From NCBI GenBank assembly GCA_028641055.1, contig CM054060.1, positions 315,647,682 through 315,711,681 on the forward strand: a DNA stretch of 64,000 nt, given 5' to 3'. Source of the DNA: Alopecurus myosuroides. Taxonomy: Eukaryota > Streptophyta > Magnoliopsida > Poales > Poaceae. Positions 21,232 to 31,592 of this stretch are shown in pieces. Under the pieces are notes generated by a model. That model was not told where the DNA came from. It was given only the letters and a program-made list of their open reading frames with translations, and made no database searches. The translations under genes and the position numbers were made by a program. How positions within the stretch are numbered: the stretch's first letter is position 1; each line of letters begins with the position of its first letter.

Positions 21232-22582
21232 GGCTACAAGCCACCACAGCGATTTGGTTGTCTCAGCCATCCGATCATCCTATTAAACAGTCCAGATCTG
21301 CCCGTCGTTCCACGGAGCATCGTTAGGGTCACCCGCCGTAAGCGGGCTGCTGCTCTGCAAACTAATCTAGCTAGCCTATCATTCACCGGGCCTCATTCGG
21401 TGATACGGGCTTTGGGCGGCCGGTTATGTCTCTTCTCTGCAGCCCCGCCAATCGGCGATGCATCATCTTCCTCCTCACGAGTCCACCACCGTGAGCAACC
21501 AGCCCCATATTCCTTCGCGACGGAGACCTCCCCGCACCCGGTCAAAACCTACGTGACCTTGCTGCTGCTTCCATCACATATAAGGGTTCCAACCCCTCAC
21601 ACTTTCTCACCGCACCCTGCAAACCCTACGGGAGGAGGCGGCGACGGTGGACGTTGATCAGAATGAACCACAAGATGGCACCGTGGGTCCGTCGTTGTGG
21701 TACGATCCGTACGAACGCCTGCCCCCATGTCACGTCTTGGTGCCTTGCTCGGCGCGCGCGCCGCCGGTGAAGAATCAGGCGAGGTGATACGAGTACCTGG
21801 AGAGTCAGTTCGTGAGGTCGACGACTTTGGTGTCGATAGGTGGGCGGAGTAGGGTCTTCCTTCCCCAATGGTCAATGGAGAGCCATGTCAGCTGGTGCTG
21901 ACGTTGATGTCAGATCCATTCCGCATGAAGTCAGCTCACCACGCCTTGCCCGATCCATGTCGATCTATCCTTCAGGCACCAGATTTCATCTTCATACGAC
22001 TCTATTTCTGTTCTCCCTTTCTTTCACAATCAACTACTACAGGATTTTTATAGAATCCACGAGTTTGTATTTTCAGGAATACATGAGTTTGGAGGATGCA
22101 AAGGGCGAATTATGGAGGAAGTAATGTTCAGGTATGACAGAGCTTTCTCACAGTTTTTCAATGGCGGCGTGTTAATTAGATAACTGGGTGTCCGGGTTGC
22201 TAAAGCAATGATTGGTGTATGCTCATTGCTCAGTTCAGTTTTGGGTACATCACGCCATCGTCCTCACAGATGTTTTCTGCACTTGCCATTAATTATGTTC
22301 TTTTCAGTTTATATGTGTTAAAAGGAACCAACTTAAAAATTCTAGGAAGGGTAAAGATCTTAGCAATCCTCTTTGGTGATGCGTACGTCCTTCTGTTGTT
22401 CAAAAGTCATGGCCATCCACAAACTCAGATGCACGAGAGAGCGTGTATGTGATTCATTTCAGTCTCTTCATGCAAGTCATAGGTTTACTTTTTTATTATA
22501 ATTAAATTTACACCAAGAAGTGTTTATAATTTTCATATATTTACATTAATGTCATGCCATGTATCAGAGTCGGAGAAGATCA
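21232..22582. other. Unassigned DNA with a promoter-like GC-rich segment
   Basis: 21240-21660 resembles a grass promoter and 5' leader, with a tataagg element near 21579 followed by cctcacactttctcaccgca. 21660-21970 is GC-rich with overlapping frames. I find no domain and no credible splice structure. It could be a fragment of a host gene or of a gene-capturing transposon. From 22125 onward the DNA is AT-rich without features. Confidence 0.3.
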
Positions 22583-22753
22583 AGAACTGAGTGCTAGCTC
22601 ACCGGCTAGAGGTAGCGATTGCACGCCAAGCCACCCGGTTTCCAGTCCCAGCTACGGATGCGTCCGCTCGAATTAATAAAATGGGATTTTCATCTACCTA
22701 ACAACATAGTATCAACTGAGGGATCATTCCCCTTTGGTCGCGTATTAGAGACA
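22583..22753 (+). mobile_element. Candidate tRNA-derived SINE
   Basis: About 171 bp flanked by 10-bp direct repeats gagaagatca (22573-22582 and 22754-22763). It contains an A-box-like tagctcaccgg at 22595 and a B-box-like ggtttccagtccc at 22637, about 40 bp apart, as in a Pol III tRNA promoter. There is no clear A- or T-rich tail, which weakens the call. It could be an old copy of an Au-like grass SINE. Confidence 0.5.
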
Positions 22754-22763
22754 GAGAAGATCA

Positions 22764-23807
22764 CACTGTAGTTTATGCATATTGCTACTGGCTTCTCTTG
22801 GTTTGCATATGGATGGAATAATAGTTTATCACTAGATTACTATTCACACTTACCATTTTTTGAATAGGAAAGCCTAAACAAGCATGGAAACATATTTTGA
22901 GACATCGGCTCGACATATGTTAGTCAGTGACAAGTGAAATATTTTAATGTAATTAGTCGATTTGAGGGCAATCAGTTTTCTATAGCATTATTCGAAATCT
23001 CAACACAATTGGTTACTTCAAATAATTCTCAACTTCTTCCACATTATAAATTTTCAGAGGGATACTAAGGTAGCAAGTTCCAGCATTGGTATATGATTAG
23101 TTTTTAATTTTACCTATGATCGAGAAATGTTTATTATATCCTTATAGTACTTATTGTTTGCCCTTTTCGTGTATTTCCTTTCTCTCTGCTGCATATTAAG
23201 CGACTGAAAGAAAAACATTTGATATATACTAGTGACTTTTTTAGCATCTTAAATTTAAGAATCCATAAATTAACTTTTTGTATGTATCAGATTTTTATAG
23301 AGTATGTTCTCTAAATAAGTTTTTCCATTTTCAAGTATAAGTGGAAGTAGTACTGCATCATGAAAGTTATATACTAGGTACTATATTTTCTCTCAAATTC
23401 ATAAGCGACTTACCAGGATACAAATTCAGAATCCAATTTTCACTATGTGATTCCATGGTGACCTTGTGGCGAACAAGATTAAACCTAATAATAAGATGTG
23501 CAGCTGACCTCAGAAAGTCAAGGTTTGTTTCATTTTTTTTGTCTCGGTCATGATACAAACTCATATTTCTTATTTAAGTCTCCTTCCACACGCGAGGGGT
23601 GGTTTGCAAAAATATTAATCATTTTTTTCGAGGGGTATAAAAATTAATTAATCATAAAATGATATTTGGCACAAATAGTTGAATTTCATGTCCCAAAGGT
23701 TAGTTTCCTTTTCTACCTATTTTGTAAGCTTCATACGATATCTGAGCTTGAGCATCTCATATTCCATTGTTCACATGAGCTTATGTGAAGATAGCAGCAG
23801 CCACCGC
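22764..23807. other. Unassigned AT-rich DNA
   Basis: No gene, terminal repeat or RNA was identified. The 65-70 codon frames at 23341-23564 on both strands have no recognisable domain. Confidence 0.3.
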
Positions 23808-24110
23808 TCCAGTGTTGGCGAAAGGAGGAGACTGCTTCCTGAATTTGGTGGCGTATGACACGGTCCTCGATGGATTCTTAATCGATGTAAAGTAGGTAAG
23901 GAATGTAGTCTATTCCATGCATGGAATGATGCAAGGAAATGGTGTGCCTAATGTGGTGGCGTATAACTCGATTTATGTTGCCTGTGAAAAGCCATGCTAA
24001 TGGATACGATAGAGTTCTTTGACCGGATAAAATGGCATATGATGCCATGATCCATGAATATTCCACCACTGGATGGTGGAAGGAGGTGGGTAAATTGTTT
24101 AATGACAGGC
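23808..24110 (+). pseudogene. Decayed pentatricopeptide-repeat (Rf-type PPR) gene fragment
   Basis: In one plus-strand frame the text reads LVAYDTVLDGFLIDVK, stop, then MMQGNGVPNVVAYNSI, and in a shifted frame MAYDAMIHEYSTTGWWKEVG. These match successive helices of 35-residue PPR motifs of the restorer-of-fertility class, whose full-length members bind organellar RNA. Two in-frame stops, a frameshift and loss of both ends show it is a relic of about three repeats. No organelle transit peptide or flanking exons remain. It is the only host-gene-derived sequence I identify with any confidence. Confidence 0.7.
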
Positions 24111-24122
24111 TGTATCTTTTAT

Positions 24123-24186
24123 CGATTACTACTTATACAGATGCAAGGAAGTTGCGATTACTACTTATACAGATGCAAGGAAGTTG
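24123..24186. repeat. 32-bp exact tandem duplication
   Basis: The unit starting cgattactacttatac occupies 24123-24154 and again 24155-24186 without differences. It lies just downstream of the PPR relic. Confidence 0.9.
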
Positions 24187-24502
24187 CTGGCTTAGGGAAG
24201 TACCAGAAATTTCGATGGCCATTCAATCTTGTAATAGTCTATAGTTTAACTCATTCCTCCCATCTAGACTGATCTCTAAATATTATTTTAATATTTGGAG
24301 ATATCATCTGTGCCTGAAAATTATTTATGAATTGCAAGGAATACATCATGAACCGTGGACCTTCCTCGAGCTTGTTTATGCTCCAACAGGTAAATAACAG
24401 AATAGACGTATCTTAGCCTCTCACAACTTCTTATATTTGGCCCTGTCCATTCATACTGCAAATAAAGATAACTGATCCCATATGCCGATATGCCGACGGC
24501 TA
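24187..24502. other. Unassigned DNA ahead of the long hairpin
   Basis: AT-rich. Near 24474-24500 there is a small block with ccgatatgccgacggc, the subterminal sequence of CACTA-2, flanked by aactgat and atcagtt. It may be an excision footprint or a copy of the CACTA-2 edge. Confidence 0.4.
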
Positions 24503-25875
24503 TCAGTTCTGAAAGTGATCTGGACCAATGCACACAGCTGCTTGCACACGCTTTTCAAATTTCAGTGCCGTTCGAGTCATCTTGAATTCCCTGAGGCTTG
24601 AGGTCCTTTTGTTGTTTATGACTTTGTATGCATAGCCTAGCTAGGTTGTTCCATGCTGTTACATGGTGGCCTGATTGGAGCAAGCACGAATTTTCAAACT
24701 TATTGATATCCTTCTCGAGTTTGTTGTCTCACTTGCAGCTCTCTTCAAGGTCATTCTACACCTGAACTGCCCAATAAAACTGTTTAACAAAAGTGAAGGT
24801 ACCATGGCTGTTCAATTTTGAGTACATAATAAAAACCAAATATCACAGATATAGAATTAATAGCAGGAATATAAAACGAGTTAACACAAATTTACAAAGA
24901 AAATGGAGCTGCTCTCTATATATATTGGTGTGCAATTGCTCCAGTTGTATCCCAACATTGTCCAGAACCATGGCAAGGTGCGTTTAGGTAAAATAATACA
25001 AATATAGAAGGAAAAGGTTTCAAAATCAATTACGTTTATTTGCATCATATATGATTACAATTTGTTCAATGTGACAAAAAAAATAAGGGGGAATAAGACA
25101 TCGTCTTAAATGTTTTGCATCAATCCATCATGTGATGGAACAAGATATTCCATATACTGCTTCATCCATCATGTTACTGCTCTATACCCACTTGCCACCA
25201 CATACAAAAACTGATGAAGCAGTATATGGAATATCTTGTTCCATCACATGATGGATTGATGCAAAACATTTAAGACGATGTCTTATTCCCCCCTTATTTT
25301 TTTGTCACATTGAACAAATTGTAATCATATATGATGCAAATAAACGTAATTCATTTTGAAACCTTTTCCTCCTATGTTTGTATTGTTTTACCTAAATGCA
25401 CCTTGCCATGGTTCTTGACAATGTTGGGATACAACTGGAGCAATTGCACACCAATATATAGAAAGCAGCTCCATTTTCTTTGTAAATTTGTGTTAACTCG
25501 TTTTATATTCCTGCTATTAATTCTATATCTGTGATATTTGGTTTTTATTATGTACTCAAAATTGAACAACCATGGTACCTTCACTTTTGTTAAACAGTTT
25601 TATTGGGCAGTTCAGGTGTAGAATGACCTTGAAGAGAGCTGCAAGTGAGACAACAAACTCGAGAAGGATATCAATAAGTTTGAAAATTTCGTGCTTGCTC
25701 CAATCAGGCCACCATGTAACAGCATGGAACAACCTAGCTAGGCTATGCATACAAAGTCATAAACAACAAAAGGACCTCAAGCCTCAGGGAATTCAAGATG
25801 ACTCGAACGGCACTGGAATTTGAAAAGCGTGTGCAAGCAGCTGTGTGCATTGGTCCAGATCACTTTCATAACTGA
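24503..25875. repeat. Long inverted repeat (664-bp arms, 46-bp loop)
   Basis: The left arm is 24503-25166, the right arm 25213-25875 and the spacer 25167-25212. The arms are close to perfect complements along their length (for example gcttcatc / gatgaagc inside and tcagttctgaaagtgatc / gatcactttcataactga outside). Transcription across it would give a ~660-bp RNA duplex. The right arm ends 3 bp before CACTA-2 starts, so the duplication may be connected with a rearrangement at that transposon's edge. The open frames inside (about 64 codons) have no recognised domain. Confidence 0.9.
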
Positions 25876-26373
25876 CGGCACATGAATCGCCCGATATGCC
25901 GACGGCCAAATTCTATGCCGACGGCAATTAGTCGGGGCCGTCGGCATAGACCCAGTGAGGAAATCTCAAATTGCGAAAAAAAAATTAGCTAAAATTAGCT
26001 ATGCCGATGGCAATGCCGTCGGCCTTTTTTTTTTGAGCTACACCGACGGCTGCCGTCGGCATCGACCCTAAGAGGGAATTCCGAATTGCGAAAAAAAAAT
26101 TGAGCTATGCCGACGGCAAAAGCCAAGTTTTTTTTTTACTTAATCACCGTTTTGGTCATAACTTTTGCATTCCAACTCGGATTTTGACGTTGTTTAGCTC
26201 GTTTCGATGAGGAGAAACATATCTAAATTATCATGCATATTGTTAAAGCTAAATAATTAGAAACAAACTCATGAGAAATAACGCAACTAACAATAATGGG
26301 TTAACAGTTTCGTCTGAGAGGGTTGTGGGGCGTCTGAATCCAACCAAAATCTAGGTGGACCTAAAAATCATGA

Positions 26374-29300
26374 TAAATAGGTAGTTGTGTACCTAAAAAT
26401 GATTTTTTCCAAAAATCATGAGCAAACTAGGAGGCACCTGTAGTTCAAATTTGACCCGTTTCTAATTGAATCGGCAGAAACTTGTGTTTTTTAAAAGAGG
26501 TGGATGAAAACCTTTTCAGAGGAAAATAATTGGTTATTTGTGCATATAACATGGTCTAGTATTTTCAAAAAATGCAGCTCCCAGGTTTTGCAACATATTT
26601 GTGGTTGATGCTTCACAAAAAAATCGATTTTTCACACTCGGAGAATGGAAAATGGTTTTTTTATTCAATGAAAACGAAAACTTTCTTCGGGAACATTGTC
26701 CGTGCTTCCAATATGCATGTTTGTGTGGAATATGGGCATATTTAAACAAACCATGCCATGGATTTAGCCATTACACCCGTCATTTGGCCCGAAACCCTAG
26801 AATGTTCGTAGGAGCTAGCTCATTTATGTGAACATATTTTCAACACAACTTTCATATTCAAGTTTATTATTTTCGGTGGATACTAGGACATATATAATGA
26901 CACCACGCGAAGGTCTTGCATCATTTTGGGGTTTTTTAAATTTTCTGGAATTTTCTAAGTCGGTTTCAAGAAAAAGTCAAGACGGCGGGCATAACCGTTC
27001 GTAGCTAGGGCTTGAATATTGAGAAACTCTTAGTGTATCTCTGATGAAATAGGTAGTTGTGTACCTAAAAAATGTTTTTTTTCCAAAAATCATGAGCAAA
27101 CTAGGAGGCACCTATAGTTCAAATTTGATCTGTTTCCAACTGAATCGGCAGAAACTTGTGTTTTTCAAAAGAGGTGGATGAAAACCTTTTCATAGGAAAA
27201 TAATTGGTTATTTGTGCATATAACATGGTCTATTATTTTCAAAAAATGCAGCTCCCAGGTTTTGCAACATATTTGTGGTTGATGCTTCACAAAAAAAGCG
27301 ATTTTTCACACTCGGAAGATGGAAAATGGTTTTATTATTTAATGAAAAGGAAAACTTTCTTCGGGAACATTGTCCGTGCTTCCATTATGCATGTTTGTGT
27401 GGAATATGGGCATATTTAAACAAACTATGCCATGGATTTGGCCATTACACCCGTCATTTGGCCCGAAACCCTAGAATGTTCGTAGGAGATAGCTTATTTA
27501 TGTGAACATATTTTCAACACAACTGTCGTATTCCAAGTTTATTATTTTCGGTGGATACTAGAACATATATAATGACACCACGCGAAGGTCTTGCATCATT
27601 TTGGGGTTTTTTAAATTTTCTGAAATTTTCTAAGTCGGTTTCATGAAAAAGTCAAGACGGCGGGCATGCCCGTTTGTAGCTAGGGCTTGAATATTTAGAA
27701 ACTCTTGGTGTATCTCTGATGAAATAGGTAGTTGTGTACCTAAAAATGATTTTTTTCCAAAAATCATGAGCAAACTAGGAGGCACCTGTAGTTCAAATTT
27801 GACACGTTTCCAGCTGAATCGGCAGAAACTTGTGTTTTTCAAAAGAGGTGGATGAAAACCTTTTCAGAGGAAAATAATTGTTTATTTGTGATTATAACAT
27901 GGTCTAGTATTTTCAAAAAATGCAGCTCCCAGGTTTTGCAACATATTTGTGGTTGATGCTTCTCAAAAAAGCGATTTTTCACACTCGGAAGATGGAAAAT
28001 GGTTTTATTAAACAATGAAAAAGAAAACTTTCTTCGAGAACATTGTCCGTGCTTCCAATATGCATGTTTTTGTGGAATATGGGAATATTTAAAAAAAGAC
28101 TATGCCATGGATTTGGCCATTACACCCGTCATTTGGCCCAAACGCTAGAATGTTCGTAGGAGATAGCTCATTTATGTGAACATATTTTCAACACAACTGT
28201 CGTATTCCAAGTTAATTATTTTTGGTGGATACTATGACATATATAATGACACCACGCAAAGGTCTTGCATCATTTTGGGGTTTTTTAACTTTTCTGAAAT
28301 TTTCTAAGTCGGTTTCATGAAAAAGTCAAGACGGCGGGCATGACCGTTCGTAGCTAGGGCTTGAATATTGAGAAACTCTTGGTGTATCTCTGATGAAATA
28401 GGTAGTTTTGTACCTAAAAATTATTTTTTCCAAAAATCATGAGCAAACTACGAGGCACCTGTAGTTCAAATTTGACTCGTTTCCAGTTGATCGGCAGAAA
28501 CTTGTGTTCTTCAAAAGAGGTGGATGAAAACCTTTTCACAGGAAAATATTTGATTATTTGTGCATAACATGGTCTAGTATTTTCAAAAAATGCAGCTCCC
28601 AGGTTTTGCAACATATTTGTGGTTGATGCTTCACAAAAAAACGATTTTTCACACTCGGAACATGGAAAATGGTTTTATTATTTAATGAAAAGGAAAACTT
28701 TCTTTGGGAACATTGTCCGTGCTTCCAATATGCATGTTTGTGTGGAATATGGGCATATTTAAACAAACTATGCCATGGATTTGGCCATTACACCCGTCAT
28801 TTGGCCCGAAACCCTAGAATGTTCGTAGGAGATAGTTCATTTATGTGAACATATTTTCAACACAACTGTCGTATTCTAAGTTTATTATTTTTGGTGGATA
28901 CTAGGACATATATAATGACACCACGCGAAGGTCTTGCATCATTTTGGGGTTTTTAAAATTTTCTGGAATTTTCTAAGTCGGTTTCATGAAAAAAGTCAAG
29001 ACGGCGAGCATGACCGTTCGTAGCTAGGGCTTGAATATTGAGAAATTATTGGTGTATCTCTGATGAAATAGGTAGTTGTGTACCTAAAAATGATTTTTTC
29101 CAAAAATCATGAGCAAACTACGAGGCACTTGTAGTTCAAATTTGACCCGTTTCCGACTGAATCGTCAGAAACTTGTGTTCTTCAAAAGAGGTGGATGAAA
29201 ACCTTTTCAGAGGAAGATAATTGGTTATTTGTGCATTTAACATGGTCTATTATTTTCAAAAAATGCAGCTCCCAGGTTTTGCAACATATTTGTGGTTGAT

Positions 29301-30151
29301 GCTTCACAAAAAAGGCCATTTTTCACACTCGGAAGATGGGAAATGGTTTTATTATTCAATGAAAAGGAAAAATTTCTTTGGGAACATTGTCCGTGCTTCC
29401 AATATGCATGTTTTTGTGGAATATGGGCATATTTAAACAAACTATGCCATGGATTTGGCCATTACACCCGTCATTTGGCCCGAAACGTTAGAATGTTCGT
29501 AGGAGATAGCTCATTTATGTGAACATATTTTCAACACAACTGTCATATTCCAAGTTTATTATTTTTTGTGGATACTAGGAAATATATAATGACACCACGC
29601 GAAGGTCTTGCATCATTTTGGAGTTTTTAAAATTTTCTGGAATTTTCTAATCCGGTTTCATGAAAAAGTCAAGACGGCCGGCATGACCGTTCGTATCTAG
29701 GGCTTGAATATTGAAAAAGTCTTGGTGTATCTCTGATGAAATAGGTAGTTGAGTACCTAAAAATGATTTTTTCCAAAAATCATGAGCAAACTACGAGGCA
29801 CCTGTAGTTCAAATTTGACCCGTTTCCACCTGAATCGGCAGAAACTTGTGTTCTTCAAAAGAGGTGGATGAAAATCTTTTCAGAGGAAAATAATTGGTTA
29901 TTTGTGCCTATAAGATGGTCTAGTATTTTAAAAAAATGCAGCTCCCAGGTTTTGCAACATATTTGTGGTTGATGCTTCACAAAAAAAGCTATTTTTCACA
30001 CTCGGAAGGTGGAAAATGTTTTTATTATTCAATGAAAAGGAAAAATTTCTTCGGGAACATTGTCCGTGCTTCCAATATGCATGTTTGTGTGGAATATGGG
30101 CATATTTAAACAAACTATGCCATGGATTTGGCTATTACACCCGTCATTTGG
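26374..30151. repeat. 673-bp tandem repeat array in CACTA-2
   Basis: Units start with aataggtagttgtgtacc at about 26374, 27045, 27721, 28395, 29065 and 29738, spaced 670-676 bp. Five units are complete. The sixth is cut near 30151, and a scrap of unit sequence (ccagctgaatcggcagaaac) resumes after the Sirevirus at 41700. Units look highly similar with scattered substitutions and 1-3 bp indels. Four units keep an open 64-76 codon plus-strand frame starting MVDASQK, but I see no domain in it and do not call a gene. Confidence 0.9.
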
Positions 30152-30156
30152 CCTGT

Positions 30157-31533
30157 TGAAAGAACATAGGTTCTAAATCCTGTTTTGAGTGTTTGATTAC
30201 AACATATAGATGGACTAATGTGGTTTGCTAAGTGTACTCAGAAAACATAGTCCCGTAAATGTCTTACAAAGTTCAGCAATAAGTGAGAAAATGCTACGGG
30301 AAAATACAAGGAAGAAGTGAAAAGAAACGGCGAAAAGAAAGGAGAAAAGGAAGAAAGAAGCAGGGTGGCCGGGCTCCAGGCCGGGCTGGCGCAGCTCCTG
30401 GCCGGCCCCACGCCGGCCCCAGGCCGGCCCCCAGGCTGGTGCGTTCGGGTGGGGGTCCGGCCTCACCCCCTCGCCCCGCCGGCCCCAGGCCGGCCTCCAG
30501 GCCGGGGCGCCCGGGTGGGGGTCCGGCCTCCCCCCTGTCCCACGCCGGCCCCAGGCCGGGTCGGGAGCGCCCACGCCGGCCTCCCCCTGAGCCCACGCCG
30601 GCCCCAGGCCGGCCCCCAGGCCGGGGTGGGTTCTGGCCCGGCCCTGGCTGCTCCCAGGCCGGCCAGGCCGGCCCCCAGGCCGGGGTGGGACGCAGGAAAG
30701 GGGAAGACCCCCTAAAACGGCCATATTTCGACACGAGTATATATTCGGGGTCTTCACCTACCTTTGCTCTTTGTCAATCCCACTCACTCTCTCTCTCACC
30801 ACCATTGATTGACCAAGCTTAAGCTCAAGAACAAGATCTCCACAAATCCCCAACCAAAGCTCGTGATACTTTGGGATTTGAAGGAGACACCCCCGATCTA
30901 CAACTCCACCGAGCCGATTAGAAATCCACCCACTCATCCCATAGGGATCTTGTCATTCTTAGTTCATTGGAGCTAGGAATCTTGTTGCTCTTAGTTCATC
31001 GGAGCTCGGAGCCTTGTTGATATCCCCGGTGCTTTTGTGCCCGTGGATCTTGCTTCTCGGAGTCTTGGCGGCTCTTGGGATTTGGTGAGGACCCTCCAAT
31101 CTTGTGGAGTGTGCCTCATCCTTGTAAAGGTTCTAGTTGTCAACCTCAACGGCAACATAGTGATTCGAGTCTATCCACATCGGTGGAAGATCTCGAAGGA
31201 GATACGGTGTGGCATTTGAGGCCTACTCGGTGTTCCACTTTGGTGGCACCTCACCGCTCCAACGGAGATTAGCTTCCATTGGGAAGTGAACTTCGGGATA
31301 AATCTCCGCGTCATTGTGTTCGGTTATTCCTCAACTTACCTTTACTTGTTACTACTAGCTTAGTCATATTGTTCACCTTGTGCTAGTCGTAATTGCTCAA
31401 CATATAGGATTGTCCATCTAGTTGCATACTCTAGATAATCTATATTTGAGCTTTGCCTTGTTAACTTGAAAAAGAAGTTAAAATTTGTAGTTAACCTATT
31501 CACCCCCCCTCTAGTTAACCTCTCGATCTTTCA
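30157..31533 (+). repeat. Sirevirus 5' LTR
   Basis: 1377 bp. A GC-rich block (30365-30700) is built of repeated ccaggccgg / ggccggcc palindromic units. It is followed by a tatatatt motif near 30740 that may be the TATA box and a ctcactctctctct initiator-like tract. The 3' part carries the presumed R-U5 region. The open frames inside the GC block on both strands are compositional artefacts. Confidence 0.92.
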
Positions 31534-31535
31534 AT

Positions 31536-31547
31536 TGGTATCAGAGC
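31536..31547 (+). other. Sirevirus primer-binding site
   Basis: TGGTATCAGAGC, exactly complementary to the 3' end of initiator methionine tRNA, lies two bases after the LTR's CA end. Confidence 0.92.
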
Positions 31548-31592
31548 CTCGTCTCTTTATAAAAGGCTTTACCGCCTAAAGAGGAGGTGAGG

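Noticed and set aside
26601..26831. 76-codon ORF in the 673-bp repeat called as a gene
   Set aside because: It is broken in some units, has no recognised domain and no upstream signals. It is kept only as a testable observation.
26374..30151. CRISPR-like or centromeric satellite array
   Set aside because: This is a plant nuclear sequence with 673-bp units and no spacers, and the array is contained inside a CACTA element.
30215..30822. Long open frames on both strands in the GC-rich LTR block (up to 180 codons), repeated at 40383-40977
   Set aside because: They are Pro/Gly/Ala/Arg runs produced by the ccaggccgg repeats, are open in several frames at once, and start in promoter-like LTR sequence.
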